Positions 8,832 to 16,796 are shown, numbered from the stretch's first letter. The stretch is 26,470 bases of DNA from Rhodobiaceae bacterium UBA7804 (GCA_002480495.1 DLCG01000010.1:2585-29054); one strand, 5' to 3'. Notes: generated by a model not told the origin, from the sequence alone. Program-made: numbers and translations.

Positions 8832-9194
8832 ATGCAGGCCATGAACACGAAGACACTCTCCAATCGCCGGGCCCAGCGCAATCGCGCCAAGCTCGCCCGT
8901 GCGTCGACGATCCGCCCGCGTCTGTCGGTCTTCCGGTCGTCCAAGCACATCTATGCGCAGGTGATCGACGATGCGCGCGGCGTTACCGTGGCGGCAGCGT
9001 CCTCGCTCGAAGAGGCACTCAAGTCCAAGAGCGGCGCGAATGTCGAAGCCGCGGCGGAAGTGGGCAAGCTGGTCGCCGAACGCGCGAAGCAGGCGGGCAT
9101 CACCGATGTCGTCTTCGATCGCGGCGGTTACATCTATCATGGGCGCGTGAAGGCGCTCGCCGACGGCGCCCGCGAAGGCGGTCTCAACTTCTAA
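8832..9194 (+). CDS. rplR: 50S ribosomal protein L18
   Basis: L18 binds 5S rRNA with L5. The product has 120 residues: a basic N-terminus (NRRAQRNRAKLARAS), then RPRLSVFRSSKHIYAQVIDD, and a C-terminus VVFDRGGYIYHGRVKALADGAREGGLNF given here as its two family blocks. The start is uncertain by three codons, because an ATG at 8841 is also in frame and neither has a strong ribosome binding site. It lies four bases after rplF. Confidence 0.96.
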   Translation: MQAMNTKTLSNRRAQRNRAKLARASTIRPRLSVFRSSKHIYAQVIDDARGVTVAAASSLEEALKSKSGANVEAAAEVGKLVAERAKQAGITDVVFDRGGYIYHGRVKALADGAREGGLNF

Positions 9195-9206
9195 AGGATT
9201 TTGGCT

Positions 9207-9767
9207 GTGGCACGTAAAGAGAACAGAGACCGGGATCGGGAAGAGCGCGATAGCGAATTCGTGGACAAGCTGGTCCACATCAATCGCGTCGCCAAGGTCG
9301 TGAAGGGTGGCCGCCGCTTCGGCTTCGCCGCGCTCGTGGTCGTGGGCGATCAGAAGGGCCGCGTCGGCTTCGGTCACGGCAAGGCGCGCGAAGTGCCGGA
9401 AGCCATCCGCAAGGCGACGGAAGCCGCCAAGCGCTCGATGGTCCGCGTTCCGCTGCGCGAAGGCCGCACGCTTCATCACGATGTCGACGGCCGTCATGGC
9501 GCCGGTCGCGTCGTCCTCCGCGCGGCGCCTCCCGGCACCGGTATCATCGCGGGCGGCCCGATGCGCGCCGTCTTCGAGACGCTGGGCGTCCAGGATGTGG
9601 TGGCGAAGTCGCTCGGCTCGTCGAACCCCTACAACATGGTGCGGGCGACTTTCGACGCACTGAAGAATGAGCAGAGCCCGCGCATGGTCGCGGCGCGCCG
9701 CGGCAAGAAAGTCAGCGAGATCGTTGGCCGCCGTTCGGACGCCGCCGCCGAGGCCGGTCTCGAGTAA
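9207..9767 (+). CDS. rpsE: 30S ribosomal protein S5
   Basis: S5 acts in decoding fidelity and the mRNA entry channel. I start at the GTG at 9207 (MARKENRDRDREERD): AAGGA at 9194-9198 is eight bases upstream of it but only two bases from an in-frame TTG at 9201. The product is 186 residues. The S5 dsRNA-binding-like domain (DKLVHINRVAKVVKGGRRFGF, given in part) is followed by VGFGHGKAREVPEAIRKA and the C-terminal domain with GSSNPYNMVRATFDAL. Confidence 0.97.
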   Translation: MARKENRDRDREERDSEFVDKLVHINRVAKVVKGGRRFGFAALVVVGDQKGRVGFGHGKAREVPEAIRKATEAAKRSMVRVPLREGRTLHHDVDGRHGAGRVVLRAAPPGTGIIAGGPMRAVFETLGVQDVVAKSLGSSNPYNMVRATFDALKNEQSPRMVAARRGKKVSEIVGRRSDAAAEAGLE

Positions 9768-9784
9768 GGCGAGAGGAACGAGCG

Positions 9785-9988
9785 ATGTCAGCGAAGAAGT
9801 CCGGCGGCAAGACGGTGACCGTGCAGCAGATCGGCAGCCCCCTTCGGCGCGAGCCGTCGCAGCGGCAGACGCTGATCGGCCTGGGCCTCAACAAGATGCG
9901 CCGTATGCGCACCCTTGAGGACACGCCAGCCGTGCGCGGCATGATCAACAAGGTGGCTCATCTCGTCCGCGTCGTGGACGAGGCCTGA
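9785..9988 (+). CDS. rpmD: 50S ribosomal protein L30
   Basis: L30 is a small peripheral 50S protein. The product has 67 residues, with TVQQIGSPLRREPSQRQTL and LGLNKMRRMRTLEDTPAVRGM; the family normally has about 60. GAGAGGA precedes the start. It lies 17 bases after rpsE and 41 bases before rplO. Confidence 0.97.
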   Translation: MSAKKSGGKTVTVQQIGSPLRREPSQRQTLIGLGLNKMRRMRTLEDTPAVRGMINKVAHLVRVVDEA

Positions 9989-10029
9989 ACCCTATTATCG
10001 ACTGAGCATCAGGCTCGCGAGGCAAAGTT

Positions 10030-10512
10030 ATGAAACTGAACGAAATCCGGGATAACGAAGGCGCACGCAAGTCGCGCATCCGCGTCGGACGCGGCATCGG
10101 CTCCGGCAAGGGCAAGACCGGCGGACGCGGCGTGAAGGGTCAGAAGTCCCGCACCGGCGTCGCGATCAAGGGGTATGAGGGCGGCCAGATGCCGATCCAC
10201 ATGCGCCTGCCGAAGCGCGGCTTCAAGAACCCGTTCCGTCTCGATTTCAACACCGTCAATGTCGGCCGCGTTCAGGCCGCCGTCGATGCGGGCAAGATCG
10301 AGAAGGGGGCGAAGGTCGATGCGGAAGCTCTCATCGCCGCCGGCGTCATCCGCCGCGCGAAGGACGGTGTCCGCCTTCTCGGCCAGGGCGAGCTGAAGGC
10401 GAAGCTCGACTTCGTCGTCGCGGGCTGCTCCGCGGGTGCGAAGGAAGCCGTCGAGAAGGCTGGCGGTTCCGTGACTGTGGTCGAACCCAAGGCCAAGGCT
10501 GCGGCCGAGTAA
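10030..10512 (+). CDS. rplO: 50S ribosomal protein L15
   Basis: L15 is a late-assembly 50S protein. The 160-residue product starts MKLNEIRDNEGARKSRIRVG and has the glycine-rich GRGIGSGKGKTGGRGVKGQKSR segment, split in the family between two loops. It continues with GGQMPIHMRLPKRGFKNPF and ends in an Ala/Lys-rich tail. It precedes secY, as in most bacteria. Confidence 0.98.
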   Translation: MKLNEIRDNEGARKSRIRVGRGIGSGKGKTGGRGVKGQKSRTGVAIKGYEGGQMPIHMRLPKRGFKNPFRLDFNTVNVGRVQAAVDAGKIEKGAKVDAEALIAAGVIRRAKDGVRLLGQGELKAKLDFVVAGCSAGAKEAVEKAGGSVTVVEPKAKAAAE

Positions 10513-10535
10513 TCAAGGCTCGTCGGGCGAGACTT

Positions 10536-10550
10536 CGGGATTTCCTCCCG
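10536..10550 (+). other. Small hairpin in the rplO-secY gap
   Basis: The arms cggga (10536-10540) and tcccg (10546-10550) flank a tttcc loop, with a weaker ctcg/cgag pair just upstream. There is no T-run. The hairpin ends about 20 bases before the secY start, close to its ribosome binding site, so it could tune SecY initiation. Evidence is limited. Confidence 0.3.
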
Positions 10551-10569
10551 CGCGTTCAAGGTGAGATGA

Positions 10570-11901
10570 ATGGCATCAGCGGCTGAACAGCTTGCGGCAA
10601 ACCTCAACTTCTCCGCCTTTTCCAAGGCGACGGAGCTGAAGAAGCGCATCTGGTTCACGCTGGGTGCGCTGCTCGTCTATCGCCTCGGCACCTATATTCC
10701 GCTGCCGGGCATCGACCCGACTGCGCTTGCCCAGGTCTTCCAGCAGCAGCAATCCGGCATTCTCGGCGTCTTCGACATGTTCGCGGGCGGCGCCGTCGGC
10801 CGTATGGCGATCTTCGCGCTGGCGATCATGCCCTACATCTCGGCCTCGATCATCATTCAGCTGATGACGAGCGTCTCGCCCCATCTTGCCCAGCTCAAGA
10901 AGGAAGGCGAGCAGGGCCGCAAGCAGATCAACCAGTATACGCGATACGGCACAGTGATCCTTGCCACGCTACAGGCCTATGGCATTGCGGTCGGTCTTGA
11001 GGGTGCGGGCAATGTCGTGGTCGATCCGGGTCTCTTCTTCCGGGCCACTACCGTCATCACGCTTGTCGGCGGTACCGTCTTCCTGATGTGGCTCGGCGAG
11101 CAGATCACGTCGCGCGGCGTCGGCAACGGTATTTCGCTGATCATCTTCGCAGGCATCGTGGCCGAACTGCCGCGGGCTCTTGCGGGCACGCTGGAACTGG
11201 GGCGTCAGGGCGCGCTCTCGACCGCCATCATCCTCTTCCTCGCGGTGATGGTCGTTATCGTGATCATGGGGATCGTCTTCGTGGAGCGCGCGCAGCGCCG
11301 TCTCCTCGTGCAGTATCCCAAGCGCCAGGTGGGCAACAAGCTCTATGGCGGCGACAGTTCGCATCTGCCGCTCAAGCTGAATACGGCCGGCGTCATTCCG
11401 CCGATCTTCGCTTCGTCGCTCCTTCTGCTGCCGATCACGATCGCGAATTTCAGCGGCGGGCAGGGCCCCGACTGGCTCAACACCGTCACGGCGCTGCTCG
11501 GTCACGGTCAGCCGCTCTACATGGCCTTCTATGCTGCCGGTATCATTTTCTTCGCCTTCTTCTACACGGCCATCGTCTTCAATCCGCAGGACACGGCCGA
11601 CAATCTGAAGAAGTATGGCGGCTTCATTCCCGGTATCCGGCCGGGGCAGCGTACCGCCGAATATATCGACTATGTGCTGACGAGGCTCACCGTTGTCGGC
11701 GCTCTCTATCTCACCATCGTCTGTCTGCTGCCGGAGATTCTTATCTCGCAATACAGCGTGCCCTTCTATTTCGGCGGTACTTCGCTCCTCATCGTGGTGA
11801 GCGTGACGATGGATACGGTGTCCCAGGTGCAGAGCCATCTGCTGGCGCACCAGTATGAAGGGCTGATCAAGAAATCGAAGTTGCGTGGGGCAAGACGATG
11901 A
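10570..11901 (+). CDS. secY: Protein translocase subunit SecY
   Basis: SecY is the channel of the Sec translocon in the inner membrane; it partners SecE, SecG and SecA. The 443-residue product has about ten hydrophobic segments, the first near residues 26-44. It has the plug region QQQSGILGVFDMFAGGAVGRM, given in part, and the cytosolic loops LGEQITSRGVGNGIS (about 175-189) and FNPQDTADNLKKYGGFIPG (about 337-355). An AAGGTGAG ribosome binding site precedes the ATG. Its stop overlaps the adk start by four bases. Confidence 0.98.
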   Translation: MASAAEQLAANLNFSAFSKATELKKRIWFTLGALLVYRLGTYIPLPGIDPTALAQVFQQQQSGILGVFDMFAGGAVGRMAIFALAIMPYISASIIIQLMTSVSPHLAQLKKEGEQGRKQINQYTRYGTVILATLQAYGIAVGLEGAGNVVVDPGLFFRATTVITLVGGTVFLMWLGEQITSRGVGNGISLIIFAGIVAELPRALAGTLELGRQGALSTAIILFLAVMVVIVIMGIVFVERAQRRLLVQYPKRQVGNKLYGGDSSHLPLKLNTAGVIPPIFASSLLLLPITIANFSGGQGPDWLNTVTALLGHGQPLYMAFYAAGIIFFAFFYTAIVFNPQDTADNLKKYGGFIPGIRPGQRTAEYIDYVLTRLTVVGALYLTIVCLLPEILISQYSVPFYFGGTSLLIVVSVTMDTVSQVQSHLLAHQYEGLIKKSKLRGARR

Positions 11902-12470
11902 AATTGATCCTTCTCGGACCGCCCGGCGCCGGCAAGGGCACCCAGGCCAAGCGGCTTGAGGACAAATACGGTTTCGTTCAGCTTTCGACCGGCGACATGC
12001 TTCGCGCCGCGGTCGCCGCGGGAACGGAAGTCGGAAAGAAGGCCGAGGCCATCATGGCGCGGGGCGAGCTCGTCCCGAACGACGTGGTGGTCGGCATCAT
12101 CGCCGAACGCATCGAGCAGCCGGATGTGGCCAAGGGCTATATCCTGGACGGTTTCCCCCGGAACGTCGCGCAGGCCGAAGCGCTTGACGAGATGCTGAAG
12201 GGCAAGGGCACGGAACTCGATGCCGTGGTCGAACTGAAGGTCGACGACAGCATTCTTCTTGCCCGTATCGAGGGCCGCGCCGCGGAAACCGCCGGCGGTG
12301 CCCGCGCGGACGACAATGCAGAGGCGCTTGCCAAGCGTCTCACGGTCTATCACGAGCAGACGGCGCCCCTGATCGCCTATTACAAGGGCAAGGGCAAGCT
12401 CAAGACCGTGGATGGCATGAAAGACATGGATGAGGTAACCCGCCAGATCGAGGCGGCCCTCGGGCTTTGA
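11898..12470 (+). CDS. adk: Adenylate kinase (short-lid form)
   Basis: Adenylate kinase interconverts ATP + AMP and 2 ADP in the cytoplasm. The 190-residue product begins MKLILLGPPGAGKGTQAKRL, with the P-loop GPPGAGKGTQ at residues 7-16. It has the AMP-binding STGDMLR and the DGFPRNVAQAEAL segment. The lid is short (GRAAETAGGARADDNAEAL), without the zinc cysteines of long forms. The ATG overlaps the secY stop (ATGA). Confidence 0.98.
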   Translation: MKLILLGPPGAGKGTQAKRLEDKYGFVQLSTGDMLRAAVAAGTEVGKKAEAIMARGELVPNDVVVGIIAERIEQPDVAKGYILDGFPRNVAQAEALDEMLKGKGTELDAVVELKVDDSILLARIEGRAAETAGGARADDNAEALAKRLTVYHEQTAPLIAYYKGKGKLKTVDGMKDMDEVTRQIEAALGL

Positions 12471-12497
12471 AAAGGAAAGGGCAGTTCGCTTAGCCGG

Positions 12498-12525
12498 TTG
12501 ACTGGGAAGTAGTAAATTCTATAAT
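12498..12525 (+). promoter_or_regulatory. Near-consensus sigma-70 promoter upstream of rpsM
   Basis: The -35 box TTGACT (12498-12503, five of six consensus) and -10 box TATAAT (12520-12525, six of six) are separated by 16 bases. Transcription would start near 12532, giving a leader of about 135 bases before rpsM. So perfect a -10 box is conspicuous in this GC-rich sequence. It lies 28 bases after the adk stop in a 196-base gap, and would give rpsM-rpsK-rpoA-rplQ its own transcript. Confidence 0.75.
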
Positions 12526-12619
12526 CCCGGCCTTCGCGGCGGTACTTTCAGAGAATTGTCCGGTTCTGGGCCGAAAATTGGCGGATTTCCGCGGTTTTCG
12601 GATGGTCCCAGCCGGGATT
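12523..12619 (+). promoter_or_regulatory. Nested inverted repeats in the rpsM leader
   Basis: An outer perfect 9-bp repeat (aatcccggc 12523-12531, gccgggatt 12611-12619) encloses an inner hairpin. The inner hairpin has tggg/ccca (12567-12570, 12607-12610), ccgaaaa/ttttcgg (12571-12577, 12595-12601) and gcgg/ccgc (12581-12584, 12589-12592), with small internal loops. The outer 5' arm overlaps the -10 box, so a transcript from the local promoter would keep the inner hairpin but lose most of the outer stem. It may be a leader regulatory element. Confidence 0.5.
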
Positions 12620-12666
12620 TTCGTACAGGTGCCGTTCAAGCGATTCCCGAAGTTTAGGAGAGACAC

Positions 12667-13035
<369 letters not shown>

Positions 13036-13105
13036 CGCCCTACAGGACATTGAGAGCCGGGGCGCTGGGTTCGCGTTTCCCGCGTGACACGAAGGTTGAA
13101 TACGG

Positions 13106-13495
13106 ATGGCGAAGGAAAAGGTGCGCGTAAAGCGCAAGGAACGTAAGAATATCTCGTCGGGCGTCGCCCACGTGAATTCCACGTTCAACAACACGATGAT
13201 CACGATCACGGACGCGCAGGGCAATGCGATCTCGTGGTCGTCGGCCGGCATGATGGGCTTCAAGGGCAGCCGCAAGTCGACGCCCTTCGCCGCGCAGATG
13301 GCGGCTGAAGATGCGGGCAAGAAGGCCATGGAACACGGTATGCGCACCCTCGAAGTCGAGGTTTGCGGTCCGGGTTCGGGCCGCGAGTCGGCGCTTCGCG
13401 CGCTGCAGTCGGTGGGCTTCACCGTCACGACCATCCGCGACGTGACGCCGATCCCGCACAATGGTTGCCGCCCGCCCAAGCGGCGCCGCGTCTAA
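13106..13495 (+). CDS. rpsK: 30S ribosomal protein S11
   Basis: S11 lies on the 30S platform beside the E site and the Shine-Dalgarno helix. The 129-residue product contains GVAHVNSTFNNTMITITD, GSRKSTPFAAQMAAE and the C-terminal RDVTPIPHNGCRPPKRRRV. A 70-base gap follows rpsM and has no clear signal beyond the GAAGG upstream of the start. Confidence 0.98.
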   Translation: MAKEKVRVKRKERKNISSGVAHVNSTFNNTMITITDAQGNAISWSSAGMMGFKGSRKSTPFAAQMAAEDAGKKAMEHGMRTLEVEVCGPGSGRESALRALQSVGFTVTTIRDVTPIPHNGCRPPKRRRV

Positions 13496-13512
13496 CGACC
13501 GGTATCTGGTTT

Positions 13513-13530
13513 GCGCGCCTTCGGGCGCGC
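13513..13530 (+). promoter_or_regulatory. UUCG-capped hairpin after rpsK
   Basis: A perfect 7-bp stem gcgcgcc/ggcgcgc (13513-13519, 13524-13530) is closed by ttcg, the stable cUUCGg tetraloop. It lies 17 bases after the rpsK stop. The following bases (tgccacg) hold no T-run, so a processing, stabilising or pausing role is more likely than intrinsic termination. Confidence 0.55.
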
Positions 13531-13604
13531 TGCCACGTCCCACGCTCGCACGATTGAATGGTGGAGCGGACGTTAAAGAGATCAGGTGGCGGATGTCTCC
13601 CGCC

Positions 13605-13624
13605 CGGAGCGCGCAAGCGCTCCG
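13605..13624 (+). promoter_or_regulatory. GCAA-capped hairpin before rpoA
   Basis: A perfect 8-bp stem cggagcgc/gcgctccg (13605-13612, 13617-13624) is closed by gcaa, a GNRA tetraloop. It ends 13 bases before the GAGG ribosome binding site of rpoA. Together with the UUCG hairpin it makes this 154-base gap highly structured. It could set rpoA translation relative to rpsK or be an mRNA processing site. Confidence 0.5.
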
Positions 13625-13649
13625 CAAACGACGGCACGAGGTTATCGAC

Positions 13650-14666
13650 GTGATCCAGAAGAACTGGGAAGAGCTTATCAAACCGAACAAGCTCGAAATC
13701 AATCCGGGCCATGATGCGCAGCGTTTCGCGACGGTCGTCGCCGAGCCGCTCGAGCGCGGCTTCGGCCTCACCCTCGGCAACGCGCTTCGCCGCGTGCTGA
13801 TGTCCTCGCTTCAGGGCGCGGCCGTTACCGCCGTTCAGATCGACGGCGTGCTGCATGAGTTCTCCTCCATCGCGGGCGTCCGCGAGGATGTGACGGACAT
13901 CATCCTGAACATCAAGAACCTGGCGCTGCGTCTGCACGCCGAAGGCCCGAAGCGCATGTCGCTCTCGAAGAAGGGCCCGGGCGTCGTCACCGCCGGCGAC
14001 ATCACCGCCGGTGCAGACATCGAAGTGCTGAACCCCGATCTCGTGATCTGCACCCTCGACGAGGGCGCCGAGATCCGCATGGAGTTCACCGTCGCGCTCG
14101 GCAAGGGCTATGTCGCGTCCGACCGCAACCGCCCCGAAGACGCGCCGATCGGTCTTATCCCGATCGACAGCCTCTACGGCCCGGTGAAGCGCGTCTCCTA
14201 CAAGGTCGAGAACACCCGCGAGGGGCAGGTGCTCGACTATGACAAGCTCACGCTGCAGATCGAGACGAACGGCGCCGTCACGCCGGAAGATGCCGTGGCC
14301 TATGCCGCGCGCATCCTGCAGGACCAGCTCCAGACCTTCGTGAACTTCGAAGAGCCGGAGCAGAAGCATGTCGAGGAAGCGCGTCCGGAACTCGAGTTCA
14401 ACGCCGCGCTGCTCAAGAAGGTCGACGAGCTGGAGCTTTCCGTCCGTTCGGCCAACTGCCTGAAGAACGACAACATCGTCTATATCGGCGACCTCATCCA
14501 GAAGACGGAGAGCGAAATGCTCCGCACTCCGAACTTCGGCCGCAAGTCGCTGAACGAGATCAAGGAAGTCCTCGCTCAGATGGGCCTCCATCTCGGTATG
14601 GAAGTCCCGAACTGGCCGCCGGAGAATATCGAAGAGCTGGCGAAGCGGTACGAAGACCAGTATTAA
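13650..14666 (+). CDS. rpoA: DNA-directed RNA polymerase alpha subunit
   Basis: RpoA dimerises to start RNA polymerase assembly and contacts UP elements and activators. I start at the GTG at 13650 (MIQKNWEELIKPNKLEINPG): GAGG at 13638-13641 is eight bases upstream and family members begin there. The product is 338 residues. The N-terminal domain has RGFGLTLGNALRRVLMSSL, and the C-terminal domain has VRSANCLKNDNIVYIGDL, the DNA- and activator-contacting region. An in-frame ATG at 13593 would add 19 residues but runs through the GCAA hairpin. Confidence 0.97.
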   Translation: MIQKNWEELIKPNKLEINPGHDAQRFATVVAEPLERGFGLTLGNALRRVLMSSLQGAAVTAVQIDGVLHEFSSIAGVREDVTDIILNIKNLALRLHAEGPKRMSLSKKGPGVVTAGDITAGADIEVLNPDLVICTLDEGAEIRMEFTVALGKGYVASDRNRPEDAPIGLIPIDSLYGPVKRVSYKVENTREGQVLDYDKLTLQIETNGAVTPEDAVAYAARILQDQLQTFVNFEEPEQKHVEEARPELEFNAALLKKVDELELSVRSANCLKNDNIVYIGDLIQKTESEMLRTPNFGRKSLNEIKEVLAQMGLHLGMEVPNWPPENIEELAKRYEDQY

Positions 14667-14717
14667 GTGATCAACGCCGCGTCCTGACGACGCCGCACCT
14701 AATGAGGAGAAGGGCCC

Positions 14718-15137
14718 ATGCGCCACGCAAAAGCAGGCCGCAAGCTCAACCGGACCGCAAGCCATCGCAAGGCCATGCTCGCCAACATGGCGGTTGCGCT
14801 CATCAAGCATGAGCAGATCGTCACGACGCTACCGAAGGCGAAGGAACTGCGTCCCTATGTCGAGAAGCTCGTCACGCTGGGCAAGCGCGGCGACCTGCAT
14901 GCGCGCCGTCAGGCCTATGCGGCGCTTCCGGACAAGGTCTGGGCGGCGAAGCTCTTCGACGTGCTGGGCCCGCGCTATCAGGAGCGCCAGGGTGGTTACA
15001 TCCGCGTGCTCAAGGCCGGCTTCCGTCACGGCGACAGCGCGCCGATGGCCGTGATCGAGTTCGTCGATCGCGACGAGAGCGCGAAGGGCCAGGACTCCGG
15101 TCCGGTCTTGTCCGACGAGGAGATGGAAGACGCCTGA
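14718..15137 (+). CDS. rplQ: 50S ribosomal protein L17
   Basis: L17 lies near the tunnel exit on the 50S surface. The product has 139 residues: MRHAKAGRKLNRTASHRKAM at the N-terminus, then ANMAVALIKHEQIVTTLPKAKELRP, given as family blocks, and an acidic C-terminal tail (residues about 120-139) of the length seen in alphaproteobacteria. GAGGAGAAGGG precedes the start. It is the last gene of the supercluster, ahead of an intrinsic terminator. Confidence 0.98.
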   Translation: MRHAKAGRKLNRTASHRKAMLANMAVALIKHEQIVTTLPKAKELRPYVEKLVTLGKRGDLHARRQAYAALPDKVWAAKLFDVLGPRYQERQGGYIRVLKAGFRHGDSAPMAVIEFVDRDESAKGQDSGPVLSDEEMEDA

Positions 15138-15162
15138 TCGGGCGCGCTTTCCAAAAGTTCAG

Positions 15163-15192
15163 GGCGGCATCTTCGGATGCCGCCTTTTTCTT
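15163..15192 (+). terminator. Intrinsic terminator of the ribosomal protein supercluster
   Basis: A 9-bp perfect stem, ggcggcatc (15163-15171) with gatgccgcc (15176-15184), is closed by a ttcg tetraloop and followed directly by tttttctt. It lies 25 bases after the rplQ stop. This is the clearest rho-independent terminator in the window. Confidence 0.93.
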
Positions 15193-15238
15193 GTGCGCTT
15201 CATGACAGCCCGGTAACGGTCCGGCGGCCAATTCAGCC

Positions 15239-15267
15239 TTGTCAGGCCGCGCCGCGCCCCGCAAAAT
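15239..15267 (+). promoter_or_regulatory. Possible promoter of the Do protease gene
   Basis: TTGTCA (15239-15244, five of six) is 17 bases from CAAAAT (15262-15267, four of six), and lies between the terminator and the protease start. Transcription would begin near 15274. No heat-shock or extracytoplasmic-stress promoter pattern was recognised, although this protease class is often stress-induced. Confidence 0.35.
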
Positions 15268-15306
15268 TTACCCGCGGCAAATCTGTATCTGGGCTTTAGG
15301 GGCCGA

Positions 15307-16794
15307 ATGCCCGTCCTTTCCGGGGCGAGCGCAATGGTGGTGGAAATGTTGTCGGAGTCTTCCTGGACGGGCGCTTTCGCGATGACGCTCGCGGCGGTTC
15401 TTCTCGGTTCGGTGCTTGCTCTTTTTCCCTGGGCCGCGCGGGCGGATACCGGGAAGAGAGTGCCGTCGAGCCGCGGCGAGGTCGAGCTCTCCTATGCGCC
15501 TGTGGTGAAGCGCGTCGCGCCCGCCGTCGTCAACGTCTATACGAAGCGGGTCGTGAAGGAGCAGGCGCGGTCGCCCTTCTTCAACGACCCCTTCTTCCAG
15601 CAGTTTTTCGGCAATCGCTTCAGCTTCGGCGTGCCGCGCGAGCGCGTGCAACAGTCGCTCGGCTCCGGCGTCATCGTCGATCCCTCCGGCCTCATCGTCA
15701 CCAATTTCCATGTCATCAAGGGCGGCGACCAGTTCACCGTCGCGCTCGCCGACCGGCGCGAGTTCGAGGCGGAGCTCGTCCTTGCCGACGAACGCACGGA
15801 CCTCGCCGTTCTGCGCATCGACAATGGCAAGCAGCAGCTTCCCCATCTCACCTTCCGCAATTCGGATGCGGTCGAGGTCGGCGATATCGTGCTCGCCATC
15901 GGCAATCCCTTCGGCGTCGGCCAGACGGTGACGTCGGGCATCGTCTCCGCGCTCGCGCGCACGCATGTCGGCGCGTCCGACTACCAGTTCTTCATCCAGA
16001 CGGACGCCGCCATCAATCCGGGCAATTCCGGCGGCGCGCTCGTCACGATGGATGGCCGTCTCATCGGCATCAACAGCGCCATCTATTCGCAGACGGGCGG
16101 CAGCATCGGCATCGGCTTCGCCATCCCGTCCAACATGGTCGAAAGCGTCGTCGCCAGCGCGCGCGACGGCGGCCGCGTGAAGCGTCCCTGGTTCGGCGCG
16201 GCGCTGCAGGCGGTCGACAATGAGCTCGCGCAGTCGCTTGGGCTCGACCGGCCGGGCGGCAGCCTCATCCGCGACATCTATGCCGGCGGACCTGCCGACA
16301 AGGCGGGACTGAAGGTGGGAGATGTGATCCGTGCGGTGGATGGTTTCGGGGTCGAGGACCCGCAGGCCGTGCGCTACCGCTTCGCGACCAAGGGGCTTGG
16401 CGGCAAGGCGCGGATTTCCTATCTGCGTGACGGAAAAAGCGGAGAGGCGGAAGTCGCGCTCGTCGCGCCGCCCGAGGACCCGCCCGCGGACGAGACGGAG
16501 ATCAAGGGCCGCAACCCCTTTGCGGGCGCGACCGTCGCCAATCTTTCGCCCGCCATCGCCGACAAGCTCGGCCTCGACACGATGGGCGGCAAGGGCGTCG
16601 TCATCGCACAGGTCGAGCCCGGCTCGGCTGCGGACCAGATCCAGTTTCAGCGCGGCGACATCGTGGTCGAGGTCGCGGGCCAGCGTATCGAAACGGTTTC
16701 AGATCTCGTGAAGGTCACGGGCGCCCGCCGCCCGCAATGGGACTTCTCGGTGAAGCGCGGAGACCGCGTCTTCTCCGCGACGGTGGGCGGGTAG
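15307..16794 (+). CDS. Periplasmic Do/HtrA-type serine protease (DegP/DegQ family)
   Basis: This family degrades or holds misfolded envelope proteins in the periplasm. The product is 495 residues. A hydrophobic export signal (about residues 21-46) ends AARA-DT, a likely signal peptidase site. The trypsin-like domain has the full triad: His135 in TNFHVI, Asp165 in RTDLAVL and Ser241 in GNSGGAL. Two PDZ domains follow (about 292-385 and 405-495). The ATG at 15307 follows TAGGGGCC; in-frame ATGs at 15334 and 15346 are possible starts and keep the signal. It is convergent with bfr. Which Deg paralogue it is cannot be decided here. Confidence 0.93.
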   Translation: MPVLSGASAMVVEMLSESSWTGAFAMTLAAVLLGSVLALFPWAARADTGKRVPSSRGEVELSYAPVVKRVAPAVVNVYTKRVVKEQARSPFFNDPFFQQFFGNRFSFGVPRERVQQSLGSGVIVDPSGLIVTNFHVIKGGDQFTVALADRREFEAELVLADERTDLAVLRIDNGKQQLPHLTFRNSDAVEVGDIVLAIGNPFGVGQTVTSGIVSALARTHVGASDYQFFIQTDAAINPGNSGGALVTMDGRLIGINSAIYSQTGGSIGIGFAIPSNMVESVVASARDGGRVKRPWFGAALQAVDNELAQSLGLDRPGGSLIRDIYAGGPADKAGLKVGDVIRAVDGFGVEDPQAVRYRFATKGLGGKARISYLRDGKSGEAEVALVAPPEDPPADETEIKGRNPFAGATVANLSPAIADKLGLDTMGGKGVVIAQVEPGSAADQIQFQRGDIVVEVAGQRIETVSDLVKVTGARRPQWDFSVKRGDRVFSATVGG

Positions 16795-16796
16795 GG

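Noticed and set aside
7808..8950. A 380-codon antisense frame across rpsH, rplF and rplR
   Set aside because: It spans three ribosomal protein genes and their gaps in antisense; no recognisable protein family.
12526..12624. An intrinsic terminator after adk
   Set aside because: The outer 9-bp repeat is followed by only four Ts and its loop is 79 bases long, too long for a normal terminator. I describe it as a leader structure instead.
13425..14810. A 461-codon antisense frame across rpoA
   Set aside because: It overlaps rpsK, rpoA and rplQ, all of which are certain. It is explained by codon bias of the sense genes.
15193..15306. A heat-shock or extracytoplasmic-stress sigma-factor promoter for the Do protease
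   Set aside because: I looked for CTTGAA/CCCCAT-like and GGAAC/CGTT-like pairs and found no properly spaced match; only a modest sigma-70-like pair is visible.
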